A stretch of DNA of 12,220 nucleotides from Gemmatimonadota bacterium (GTDB lineage Bacteria; Gemmatimonadota; Gemmatimonadetes; Gemmatimonadales; GWC2-71-9), in contig JACPAP010000216.1 of NCBI GenBank assembly GCA_016180765.1, positions 1-12,220 on the forward strand. The letters run 5' to 3'. How positions within the stretch are numbered: the first letter of the stretch is position 1; each line of letters opens with the position of its first letter. The position numbers and the translations under genes are program-made. This document shows, piece by piece, positions 1 to 6,756 of this stretch. A model generated the notes under the pieces. The model did not search any database. It was not told the DNA's origin and saw only the letters and a program-made list of their open reading frames with translations.

Positions 1-1
1 C

Positions 2-379
2 GGGACGCAGGCGGGCCTGCTGGGCGAGCTGGCCCCATTCATCAAAGGCCTGACGGTGCTGTTCTGGGTCACGGCGACCTGGTGGATTCCCTTCCTCCTC
101 CTCCTGGGCGCGTGGCGCCACGTGTATCGCGGCGTGTCCTTTCGTTACGAACCCCAGTACTGGGGGATGGTGTTCGCGCTTGGCGTGTACACGGTTTGCA
201 CGTTCGACTTGGCAGATGCCCTGCAACTGCCTCTCCTGCTGCCCATCGCGCGGGCGTTCGGCTATGTCGCTCTCCTCAGCTGGCTGATCACGCTGCTCGG
301 ACTGATCCACGCGCTGTTCGCCCCAGCCCCTATGCCGGAGCGCAGCAGCGAGCGCGTTTCCCTCGGAGGGCAGGGTTAA
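2..379 (+). CDS. TDT-family (tellurite resistance/C4-dicarboxylate) membrane transporter, C-terminal part
   Basis: The frame is open from the window edge, so the true start lies outside; the visible part is 125 residues ending at TAA 377-379. It holds about three hydrophobic segments: one around the WVTATWWIPFLLLLG stretch, one beginning at YWGMVFALGVYT, and one in the last third ending near LLGLIHALF. Short basic or polar loops containing WRH and YEPQYW separate them. The pattern WIP-LLxLGxWRH, then YxPxYWGMVFxLGxYT, is typical of the C-terminal end of TDT-family transporters (TehA/SLAC1 fold, about 10 helices). Members move anions, dicarboxylates or sulfite, or are annotated as tellurite resistance; the substrate cannot be told here. 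The last ~15 residues are a polar tail. A broken DUF488 gene follows on the same strand. Family assignment is from remembered sequence patterns and is fairly secure; function is not. Confidence 0.75.
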   Translation, partial: GTQAGLLGELAPFIKGLTVLFWVTATWWIPFLLLLGAWRHVYRGVSFRYEPQYWGMVFALGVYTVCTFDLADALQLPLLLPIARAFGYVALLSWLITLLGLIHALFAPAPMPERSSERVSLGGQG

Positions 380-425
380 AGCCGCGACCCAGACCCCAAA
401 CGGCCGAAAGCCCGCGGTCTGCGAG

Positions 426-834
426 ATTCGTTGCCGACGGGTTTACGACCCACCGGCGCCCGATGATGGGGCCCGTTTCTTGGTAGACCGACTTTGGCCC
501 CGTGGGATCAAGAAGCAGGCCTTGCGGCTCGAGGCCTGGCCGACTTTGGCCCCGTGGGATCAAGAAGCAGGCCTTGCGGCTCGAGGCCTGGCTACCGGAG
601 GTCGCCCCGAGTCATGCCATCCGGCGTTGGTTCGGACACGATCCGGCTCGGTGGGACGGATTCGTGAGACGATACGCTGCCGAACTCGATGCGAGGCCGG
701 CGGCCTGGGAGCCGGTGATCCGCGCAGCGCGGGAACGACGGGTTACGCTCCTCTATGGCGCCCGCGACCCGCTACGCAACAACGCGGTGGCGCTGCAGCG
801 TTTCCTACTCGCACGCCTGAAGAAAGGGGGGTAG
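426..834 (+). pseudogene. DUF488-family protein, frameshifted by a 52-bp tandem duplication
   Basis: Two frames together encode a normal DUF488 protein. The first reads CEIRCRRVYDPPAPDDGARF and then the family signature VDRLWPRG (483-506), up to residue W at about 539. The second frame repeats the RLWPRGIKK block and continues through PEVAPSHAIRRWFGHDP and VTLLYGARDP to TAG at 832-834. The cause of the switch is a direct duplication of 52 bp (52 = 3x17+1), which moves the frame by +1. Removing one copy restores one continuous DUF488 frame. There is also no in-frame ATG, GTG or TTG at the expected N-terminus: codons from 363 to 479 contain none, and the nearest candidate is ATT at 426. Loss of both start and frame suggests decay, though an assembly error at the repeat could explain the frameshift alone. 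DUF488 proteins are small and poorly characterised, so no function is claimed. The 3' end faces the S9 peptidase gene. Confidence 0.8.
488..592 (+). repeat. Perfect 52-bp tandem direct duplication inside the DUF488 gene
   Basis: Bases 489-540 and 541-592 are identical over all 52 positions, and one further matching base at the left (488 and 540 are both c) makes the exact breakpoint ambiguous by 1 bp. The unit begins cgactttggccccgtgg and ends ggcctggc. It codes for the RLWPRGIKKQALRLEAW block of DUF488. The copies have no differences, so the event is recent or is an assembly or sequencing artefact. I see no insertion-sequence ends or longer flanking repeats that would explain it. Confidence 0.95.
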
Positions 835-854
835 CGCGGCAGGCCCGGTGCGCC

Positions 855-872
855 GCGCTGCCGGCGCAGCGC
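855..872. terminator. Hairpin between convergent genes, possible weak bidirectional terminator
   Basis: A perfect 6-bp GC stem (gcgctg 855-860, cagcgc 867-872) with a 6-base loop lies in the 61-bp gap between the end of the DUF488 remnant (+) and the end of the S9 peptidase gene (-). There is no T-tract on either strand, so it is not a classical intrinsic terminator. In such GC-rich DNA a stem like this can also arise by chance. Confidence 0.25.
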
Positions 873-895
873 CCCGATGGGTCCCGAAGGGCGCG

Positions 896-3139
896 TTAGT
901 GCGCTGGCAAGCCACCTTTCAGGTGCCGCTCCAGGTACTCGAACGACGCCTGCCGGATCAGGAACGCGCTGGCCTGGTTGTACGCCGCCCCATGCCGGCC
1001 CGGCGGGTAGATCCGGAGGTCCACGTCCACGCCCGCGTTGGTGGCGGCCGTCAGGAACTGCATGGTGTTCTGCGGGTGGACGTTGTCGTCCATCATGGAG
1101 TGAATCACCAGCAGACGGCCCTTGATCCGGCCCGCGTGCTTGATGGCCGAGGCTTCGTCGTACACGGTCTCGTCCAGCAGGCCCATGTAGCGCTCGGTGT
1201 AGATGGTGTCGTACAGGCGCCAGTCCGTCACGGGGGAGTTGGCGATCCCCACGGTGAAGATGTCCGGGTACCTCTCCATGGTGTAGATGGTGGCGTACCC
1301 GCCGTAGCTGCCGCCCATGATCGCGATGCGGCCACCGTCCACGTAGCGGACCGTCTTCAAGTACTCGGCAGCCTCCGCGAAGTCATGGGCTTCCCAGTAG
1401 CCAAGGCGCTGGTAGGAGACCTTCATGAACGCGCTGCCGTAGTTGTTCGACGCCCGGTTATTGACGCCCACCACGATGTACCCCTGCTGGGCCAGCCACT
1501 GGTTCCACGTGCTGGTACCGAACGCGTGGTACACCTGCTGGGAGCCCGGCCCGCCGTAGATCGCGAATACCACCGGATAGCGGCGCGTCGAATCGAACGG
1601 CAGCGGCTTGATCAGGGAGAAGTCCAGCCGCGCCGAGTCGGTCGTGGTGAAGCTGACGATCTCGGTGGGAGAGTACGCGTGCGTAGCGAGCCACTGCGAG
1701 ACCCGCGCGTTGTCCTCGAAGGTGCGCAGCTTCTTGGCCGCAGTGGCCCACAGCTCCACCTGCCGCGGCTGGCTCAAGGAAGACCACCGGTCGAAGTAGT
1801 ACCGGGTGTCGGGCGACAGGTTGATGTCGTGCGTCCCGGTCGTCTGCGTGATCCGGCGAAGTCGGCTGCCGTCGAATCTGATCGAGTACATCTGCCGCTG
1901 GAGCGGCGATGCCTCGGTGGACGTGTAGTAGATCGTCTGGGTCCTGGGATCGATGCCCTCGATCCGCGTCACACTCCACCGCCCGCGTGTCACCTGGTTG
2001 AGCAGCTTGCCCGAGTAGTCGTAGCGGTAGATGTGCTGCCAGCCGTCGCGATCCGAGATCCAGAAGAACTCACTTGTACCGGCGGGGAACGTGAGCATGT
2101 CCGTCACGCCGGCGTAGAAATCGTACACATCGAGCCACGTCTCGGAACGCTCGGTCATCACCAGCCGCTTGCCGCCGGTGTGGACATCGAAGAAGAACAG
2201 CTTCATCTGGTGCTGCGGCCGGTTGAGCGTCACGACGGCCAACGTATCCGGCCGGCCCACCCAGTAGATGCGCGGTACGTAGTACTCGCCGCTCTCTTCC
2301 GGGTCGAGCCACTGGGTCCCGCCGCTTTGCACGTCCACCACGCCGATCCGGACCGTCGGGTTCGAGTCGCCCGGCTTGGGGATCCGAATCCGCCACCACT
2401 CCGGATGGCGGCCCTCGAAGTCGCTGAACTGCACCACCGGCTCGGCGCTTTCGTCCACCTGCCAGTAGGCGATGAACCGGCTGTCCGGCGACCAGTTCCA
2501 GGCCTGGGCCAGGCCGAACTCCTCTTCGTAGACCCAGTCGAAACGCCCGTGGTACACCGTCTCAGTCGCATCCCGCGTGAGCCGAGTCTCACGACCCGCC
2601 GCCATATCGTACACGAACAGGTCGCCGTCCCGCTCGTAGCCCAGTATGGCGCCGTTCGGCGACAGCGCGGCGGTGCGGGCCCCGCGAGCCGCCAGCGTGA
2701 GTGAACCATCGGCCAGCCGGTACACGTAGTAATCCGCGACCCCCGAACGCCGATACAGCGGCTGGAAGCGGGTCTGGAACACGAGGTGCCTGGAATCCTC
2801 CGCCCACAGGAACGATTCGTACTCGAACGGCTCGCCGGCGGCCGGGAAGGTGGTCCCGCGCGCCGTGAACAGCAGTGTGTCGCGGCCAGTGACGGGATCG
2901 TGGGCCCGGATCTCCTCGTCCCCGCTCTCCGCTGCGATCGTGAATGAGAATCGTTTCCCGCCCTCGATCCAGTTCACATTGCGAGGTCCGGACCCGCCGG
3001 CCAGCGCGCCGGCGGCGCGGAGCGCGTCCTGGAGACTCGAGAATCGGGTCTTCTCCTGGGCTGGGCTCGGCGCCGGGAGCGACCCCAGCGCGACCAGAAC
3101 GATCCCGATGGCGATTCGGTACGTGGGTTGAGTGCGCAT
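896..3139 (-). CDS. Secreted DPP IV-like S9 family serine peptidase
   Basis: A 747-residue prolyl-oligopeptidase-family enzyme that removes short peptides, typically dipeptides after proline or alanine, from peptide N-termini. The chosen ATG at 3139 is followed directly by a signal peptide (RTQPTYR basic start, IAIGIVLVALG core, APSPAQ cleavage region), pointing to export. An upstream TTG at 3175 would put 12 unlikely residues in front. Roughly residues 45-490 form the DPP IV beta-propeller (WSPDSRFIAYW, DRDGWQHIYRYD repeats); DWVYEEEF near 201-208 carries the acidic pair that binds the free N-terminus in DPP IV. The C-terminal alpha/beta-hydrolase domain shows the full triad: Ser611 in GGSYGGYA, Asp684 in MMDDNVH, His716 in PPGRHGAAY. 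The oxyanion region YGGPGSQ is present. Length matches the family. It lies 37 nt after the disulfide oxidoreductase gene on the same strand with a weak GCAGG upstream, so co-transcription is possible. A functional link to CO oxidation is not evident; its source could be peptide scavenging. Confidence 0.93.
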   Translation of the reverse strand: MRTQPTYRIAIGIVLVALGSLPAPSPAQEKTRFSSLQDALRAAGALAGGSGPRNVNWIEGGKRFSFTIAAESGDEEIRAHDPVTGRDTLLFTARGTTFPAAGEPFEYESFLWAEDSRHLVFQTRFQPLYRRSGVADYYVYRLADGSLTLAARGARTAALSPNGAILGYERDGDLFVYDMAAGRETRLTRDATETVYHGRFDWVYEEEFGLAQAWNWSPDSRFIAYWQVDESAEPVVQFSDFEGRHPEWWRIRIPKPGDSNPTVRIGVVDVQSGGTQWLDPEESGEYYVPRIYWVGRPDTLAVVTLNRPQHQMKLFFFDVHTGGKRLVMTERSETWLDVYDFYAGVTDMLTFPAGTSEFFWISDRDGWQHIYRYDYSGKLLNQVTRGRWSVTRIEGIDPRTQTIYYTSTEASPLQRQMYSIRFDGSRLRRITQTTGTHDINLSPDTRYYFDRWSSLSQPRQVELWATAAKKLRTFEDNARVSQWLATHAYSPTEIVSFTTTDSARLDFSLIKPLPFDSTRRYPVVFAIYGGPGSQQVYHAFGTSTWNQWLAQQGYIVVGVNNRASNNYGSAFMKVSYQRLGYWEAHDFAEAAEYLKTVRYVDGGRIAIMGGSYGGYATIYTMERYPDIFTVGIANSPVTDWRLYDTIYTERYMGLLDETVYDEASAIKHAGRIKGRLLVIHSMMDDNVHPQNTMQFLTAATNAGVDVDLRIYPPGRHGAAYNQASAFLIRQASFEYLERHLKGGLPAH

Positions 3140-3176
3140 TGGTGCACGCCTGCTTGGTTGGGGACCGGCGGGCAAT

Positions 3177-3857
3177 TTAGCTTCGGGGCCCGCCGGCAGC
3201 GGCCTGGATCACCCGGTTCAGCAACGCCGGCTCGGGCACTGCGCCCTCGACCCCGGTCGCGTTGATCATGGTCTTAGGCACGCCGCGAACCTGGTAGCGC
3301 TGGATCAGCTCGGGGAACTCGGAGGCTTCGATCACGGCCGCCGTAACGTTGGGACTCTCGATTGCCATCTGGTGGGCCAACCTGGCCGCATGCGGGCAGT
3401 AGGGTCAGGTGGGGGTGACCAGCACCTCCAGGTGCACCGGTTTGGGAAGCTTGGCGAGCTGCTCCTTCGTGGCGGGGCTCAACCCTGTGGTACCGCGGGA
3501 GGCATCCAGCAGCGCTTCGATCAGTACGGCGCACTCGTAGCCCGCCGGGATGCCGAAGTAGCGGACTTTGCCTCGTCCCTTCCCCTCGAAGACCAGGGCC
3601 GGGATGCGTTCGATCCCCTGGCGCTTGGCCTCCTCGGCTTCGGTCACCAGATCATGCGTCACGATCTTGATCTTGTCCGACAGATCGCTCAGCTCGGCGA
3701 GCAGTTTGCCGGTTTCGCGACAGGCCTGGCACTGGTGCGACGGCACGGCGAGCGGCGAAGCGCGCTGGGTGTACAGGCGAACGGTCACAGGCTCCGTGAG
3801 TCGCTCGGCGAAGAGCTCTCGGAGCTGCTCGCGATCGTCGTCGTGAAGCACGGACAT
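3177..3857 (-). CDS. Selenocysteine-containing two-domain protein disulfide oxidoreductase (PDO-like), UGA read-through at 3405-3407
   Basis: Read through one in-frame TGA, this is a 226-residue protein, the same length as Pyrococcus furiosus PDO as I recall it, with two thioredoxin-fold units. Unit 1 has the redox motif CQAC (Cys43-Cys46) and cis-proline in RIPALV (Pro86). The linking segment RYFGIPAGYE (99-108) is typical of this family. Unit 2 has VTPT-U-PYC-PHAARLAH, where U151 replaces the first Cys of the family motif CPYC and Cys154 is kept; cis-proline is Pro194 in GVPKTMI. Similarity is equally good on both sides of the TGA, the frame does not shift, and a SECIS-like hairpin follows, so selenocysteine is more likely than a broken gene. 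The protein would catalyse cytoplasmic thiol-disulfide exchange, with Sec as attacking residue. No signal peptide is visible. ATG 3857 fits the family N-terminus, but no clear ribosome site is seen. It begins 51 nt after coxL on the same strand. Alternatives: point mutation or sequencing error at a Cys codon. Confidence 0.82.
3363..3398 (-). promoter_or_regulatory. Candidate bacterial SECIS hairpin directly downstream of the UGA
   Basis: On the minus strand, 21 nt after TGA, there is an apical stem GGCC (3384-3387) / GGCC (3375-3378) closing a 5-nt loop AGGUU (3379-3383). An outer helix UGCC (3395-3398) / GGCA (3363-3366) can also form, with a 7/8-nt internal loop between. Bacterial SECIS elements lie within the coding region shortly after UGA and have a small apical loop with G at position 1 or 2; in E. 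coli fdhF the loop is AGGUCU, 17 nt after UGA. The shared AGGU and the spacing support SelB recognition. The 4-bp stems are short and GC-rich sequence forms hairpins easily, so this is support and not proof. Confidence 0.6.
3405..3407 (-). other. In-frame UGA, predicted selenocysteine codon (Sec151)
   Basis: The minus-strand codons around it read ACC-TGA-CCC-TAC-TGC, giving T-U-P-Y-C. Relatives have cysteine (TGC or TGT) at this exact place in CPYC, one base away from TGA. Reading it as a stop would give a 150-residue protein ending one residue before its own C-terminal active site, and would leave the remaining 75 codons untranslated though they encode a conserved half-domain. Confidence 0.78.
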
Positions 3858-3908
3858 AGTAACGGGATCTGCTTCGTGGAACCGACATGCATGCCGATTA
3901 TCGATTCT

Positions 3909-6275
3909 CTACTCCGCCACCCCCTTTTCCTTCAAGATCCGCCACACCTTCTCCGGCGTGATCGGGATATCGATGTGGCGCACCCCGAGGTGGGCCAGCG
4001 CGTCGACCACGGCGTTCACGATCGCGGGCGGAGCGCCAACCGTGGCTGACTCGCCCACGCCCTTCGCGCCCAGCGGATGGTGCGGGGACGGCGTTACCGT
4101 CTTGTCGGTCTCCCACTTGGGCGTCTCCACAGCCGTGGGGAGCAGGTAGTCCATGAAACTCCCGCCCTGGATGTTGCCGTTCTCGTCGTAGCTGATCTCC
4201 TCGAGCAACGCGGGCGCCATGCCCATCGTCAGCCCGCCGTGGATCTGGCCGTCCACGATCATCGGGTTGATGATGTTGCCGCAGTCATCCACCGCGACGA
4301 AACGGCGGATCTTCACCTCGCCCGTGCCGCGGTCGATGTCCACCACGCAGATGTAGCTGCCGAACGGGAACGTGAGGTTGGGCGGGTCGTAGTAGGACAC
4401 GGCCTCGAGCCCCGCTTCCATCCCCTGCGGATGGTTGGTGTACGCCGCGAACGCGATCTCCTGGATCGTCTTGGACTTCTGCGGCGCGCCCGTGACCGAG
4501 AACTTCCCCAGCTCCCAGACGAGATCCTCTTCCCCCACCTCCAGCAAGTGGGCGGCGATCTTCTTCGCCTTCTCCCGGATCTTGCGCGCCGCCATCGCCC
4601 CAGCGGCGCCCGCTGTGGGCGTCGAGCGGCTGGCATAGGTGCCCAGGCCGTAGGGCGCCGTGTCGGTGTCGCCCTCCTCGACCTCCACGTGCGCGGCCGG
4701 AATCCCCAGCTCCTCGGCCACGATCTGCGCGTACGTCGTCTCGTGGCCCTGGCCCTGCGACTTGGTGCCAAAGCGTGCCGTGGCCTTGCCGGTCGGGTGC
4801 ACCCGGATCTCGCACGAGTCGAACATCTTGATCCCCAGGATGTCGAATTGCTTCGACGGGCCGGCCCCGACGATCTCGGTGAAGCTTGAGATGCCGATGC
4901 CCATCAGCTCGCCGCGCTTACGCTTCTCGGCCTGCTCTTTGCGCAGCTGGGCGTAACCGATTTTCTCCATCGCCTTCTTCAGGGCGCCGGCGTAGTTGCC
5001 GCTGTCGTACTCCCACCCCAGCGCCGAGCGGTAGGGGAACTTCTCGGGCGGGATGAAGTTCTTCAGCCGCAGGTCGGCCGGATCCAGCTTCAGCTCCTGC
5101 GCCAGCACGTCCGCCATGCGTTCGATGGTGTGGACCGCCTCGGTGACGCGGAAGCTGCAGCGGTAGGCGATCCCGCCTGGCGGCTTGTTGGTGTAGACGC
5201 CGTCCACCTCGGCGAAGGCGTTCTTGAAGCCGTACGAGCCGGTGCAGATGGAGAACAAGCCTGCCGGAAACTTGGACGGGTTGGCCGCCGCGTCGGCGTA
5301 GCCGTGGTCCGCGACCGTCTTGATCCGCAGCGCGGTCATCGTCCCGTCCTTCTTCGCCGCGAGCTCCGCCCGGATGTGGTAGTCGCGGGCGAAGGAGTCA
5401 GCCTGGAGGTTCTCCATCCGGTCTTCGATCCACTTCACCGGATGGCCGGTGACCACCGAGGCCGCGATGGCGATGACGTAGCCCGGGTAGACGGGGACCT
5501 TCCCGCCGAACCCGCCGCCGATGTCCGGCGACACGATGCGGATTTTCTCCTCGGAGAGGCCTACGTGGCCGGCGACGAGCGCCACCACCGTGCGAATGGC
5601 GTGCGGGGCCTGCGTGGTCATGTAGACCGTGAGCTTGCCTCGGACCCGATCAAAGTCCGCCACGCAGCCGCACGTCTCGATGGATGCCACGTGGATGCGC
5701 GGGAGGTAGATGTGCTGCGTCACTTTGACATCCGCCTCGGTGAACGCCCTGTCTGTGCCCGCGCGGTCTCCCACCTCCCAGTGGAAGATGCGGTTGTCCT
5801 TCTTGTCCTTCTTGTCGGTGCGCAGCACCGGCGCGCCGGGCTCCAGCGCCTTGAAGGGGTCCACCACCACCGGCAACGGCTCGTAGTCCACCTCCACCGC
5901 GTCCACGCCATCCGCCGCGGCATAGCGGCTCGTGGCGATGACTCCAGCCACCTCCTGCGCCTGGTACATCACCTTCTCGGTAGGCAGCACCATCTGGGTG
6001 TCCGACATCAGCGTCGGCATCCAGTGGAGGTTATACTGCGCGAGCGTCTCGCCCGTGATCACGGCGAGCACCCCCGGCACTTTGAGGGCCTGCTCCGTGC
6101 GGATCGCCTTGATCTTGGCGTGGGCGTACGGGCTCCGGACGATGTCCAGATAGAGCATGCCTGGGAGCGTGATGTCGTCCACGTAGCGCCCCTGGCCGCG
6201 GATGAAGCGCGGGTCCTCCTTGCGCTTGATCGCGTGCCCCATCCCGCCGACTTCGGCCGTGGTCTTCGGTGCCAT
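3909..6275 (-). CDS. coxL: Form I aerobic carbon monoxide dehydrogenase, large (molybdenum-copper) subunit
   Basis: Catalytic subunit that oxidises CO with water to CO2 at a Mo-S-Cu centre bound to molybdopterin cytosine dinucleotide. It has 788 residues, close to the ~809 of Oligotropha CoxL. The diagnostic form I loop AYRCSFR lies at 5148-5168, with the copper-ligand cysteine at Cys373 (codon TGC). Form II relatives have AYRGAGR instead. Other landmarks: TTQAPHAIRTVV, SPDIGGGFGGKV, GWEYDSGNY, EIVGAGPSK, GTKSQGQGHETTYAQI, DTAPYGLGTYASRSTPTAGA, ETPKWETDKTVTPSPHHP and GVGES, where Glu742 is the catalytic base position. All match form I CoxL closely. ATG 6275 was chosen for its strong AGGAGGT site; the ORF extends 11 residues further upstream but overlaps coxS. 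It lies 10 nt after the coxS stop and is the last structural gene of the operon. A lysine/aspartate-rich linker (DKKDKKD) is encoded by a short repeat. No damage is seen. Confidence 0.97.
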   Translation of the reverse strand: MAPKTTAEVGGMGHAIKRKEDPRFIRGQGRYVDDITLPGMLYLDIVRSPYAHAKIKAIRTEQALKVPGVLAVITGETLAQYNLHWMPTLMSDTQMVLPTEKVMYQAQEVAGVIATSRYAAADGVDAVEVDYEPLPVVVDPFKALEPGAPVLRTDKKDKKDNRIFHWEVGDRAGTDRAFTEADVKVTQHIYLPRIHVASIETCGCVADFDRVRGKLTVYMTTQAPHAIRTVVALVAGHVGLSEEKIRIVSPDIGGGFGGKVPVYPGYVIAIAASVVTGHPVKWIEDRMENLQADSFARDYHIRAELAAKKDGTMTALRIKTVADHGYADAAANPSKFPAGLFSICTGSYGFKNAFAEVDGVYTNKPPGGIAYRCSFRVTEAVHTIERMADVLAQELKLDPADLRLKNFIPPEKFPYRSALGWEYDSGNYAGALKKAMEKIGYAQLRKEQAEKRKRGELMGIGISSFTEIVGAGPSKQFDILGIKMFDSCEIRVHPTGKATARFGTKSQGQGHETTYAQIVAEELGIPAAHVEVEEGDTDTAPYGLGTYASRSTPTAGAAGAMAARKIREKAKKIAAHLLEVGEEDLVWELGKFSVTGAPQKSKTIQEIAFAAYTNHPQGMEAGLEAVSYYDPPNLTFPFGSYICVVDIDRGTGEVKIRRFVAVDDCGNIINPMIVDGQIHGGLTMGMAPALLEEISYDENGNIQGGSFMDYLLPTAVETPKWETDKTVTPSPHHPLGAKGVGESATVGAPPAIVNAVVDALAHLGVRHIDIPITPEKVWRILKEKGVAE
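5794..5816 (-). repeat. 9-bp tandem repeat (2.6 copies) encoding DKKDKKD in CoxL
   Basis: The + strand unit ttgtccttc is repeated at 5794-5802 and 5803-5811, followed by a partial ttgtc. It keeps frame and encodes an Asp-Lys-Lys repeat between VLRT and NRIFHWEVGD, a length-variable surface linker in CoxL. It is probably a slippage-generated expansion with little functional effect. Confidence 0.7.
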
Positions 6276-6280
6276 GGGCG

Positions 6281-6287
6281 ACCTCCT
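6281..6287 (-). promoter_or_regulatory. Strong ribosome binding site of coxL
   Basis: AGGAGGT on the minus strand stands 5 nt before ATG 6275 and overlaps the coxS stop codon (TAG 6286-6288). This fixes the coxL start at 6275 over the upstream in-frame start at 6308, which lies within coxS. It is the best Shine-Dalgarno match seen in the operon, in keeping with high expression of the catalytic subunit. Confidence 0.85.
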
Positions 6288-6756
6288 ACTGTTGTTTGGC
6301 GGCCGCATACTGCACCGCCTTGACGATGTTCACGTAGCCTGTGCAGCGGCACAGGTTACCCGAGATGGCCTGCCGGATCTCGGCCTCACTCGGGTTCTTG
6401 GTGCGCCTGAGCAAGGCGTGGCCCGTCATCATCATGCCCGGCGTGCAGAAGCCGCACTGGAGGCCGTGCTCCTGCATGAAGCCTTCCTGGATCGGGTCGA
6501 GCTTGCCGTCCCGCTCCAGGCCCTCGACCGTCATCACCCGGCGGCCGTGGGCCTGCACCGCCAGCACGGTACAGGACTTCACCGGCTCGCCGTCGAGCAG
6601 CACCGTGCAGGCGCCGCAGTGCGTCGTGTCGCACCCGATGTGGGTGCCGGTGAGGCCCAGCACTTCACGGATGAAGTGCACCAGCAAGAAGCGCGACTCG
6701 ACCTCGGCCGAGTGCGCCGTGCCGTTCACGGTGACCGTGATCTTGTGCATAGCCAT
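6286..6756 (-). CDS. coxS: Carbon monoxide dehydrogenase small [2Fe-2S] subunit
   Basis: A 156-residue iron-sulfur subunit that passes electrons from the molybdenum site in CoxL to FAD in CoxM. The N-terminal plant-ferredoxin-like domain carries one cluster on Cys42, Cys47, Cys50 (GCDTTHCGAC) and Cys62. The C-terminal four-helix domain carries the second on Cys101 and Cys104 (QCGFCTPGM) plus Cys136 and Cys138 (LCRCTGY). All eight ligands are present, and the preceding Gln100 matches the family. ATG 6756 overlaps the coxM stop by one base (TGATG) and has AGGAGGG 8 nt upstream; a second ATG two codons later is possible but less well spaced. Length and motif order are typical of the xanthine oxidase family's small subunits. 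Confidence 0.97.
   Translation of the reverse strand: MAMHKITVTVNGTAHSAEVESRFLLVHFIREVLGLTGTHIGCDTTHCGACTVLLDGEPVKSCTVLAVQAHGRRVMTVEGLERDGKLDPIQEGFMQEHGLQCGFCTPGMMMTGHALLRRTKNPSEAEIRQAISGNLCRCTGYVNIVKAVQYAAAKQQ

Noticed and set aside
480..899. 139-codon + frame starting at TTG 480
   Set aside because: It is the first DUF488 frame running out of register after the 52-bp duplication; beyond about 540 it has no family similarity.
848..2704. 618-codon open frame on the + strand opposite the S9 peptidase gene
   Set aside because: It is rich in Arg, Val, His and Pro with no domain pattern, and mirrors the codon structure of a clearly real gene on the other strand; such shadows are normal in GC-rich DNA.
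3140..3175. TTG start at 3175 for the S9 peptidase
   Set aside because: It would place 12 Pro/Arg-rich residues before a normal signal peptide that begins at ATG 3139.
3177..3380. Separate 67-residue gene starting at ATG 3368 after the TGA
   Set aside because: It would start inside the second thioredoxin unit, past its active site, and would have no function alone; the whole segment is the continuation of the PDO frame through the TGA.
3858..3908. Promoter or terminator between coxL and the PDO gene
   Set aside because: I see no convincing -35/-10 pair and no hairpin followed by a T-tract in these 51 bases, so neither is claimed.
3909..6275. CoxL as a generic xanthine dehydrogenase-family or form II enzyme
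   Set aside because: The active-site loop is AYRCSFR with cysteine, specific for form I, and not AYRGAGR; the rest also follows form I CoxL closely.
3132..6323. Long + strand open frames opposite the PDO and coxL genes (3132-4049, 4077-4889, 5130-6323)
   Set aside because: They are composed of shadow-type residues (His, Arg, Val, Leu repeats), and coxL on the other strand is unmistakable.
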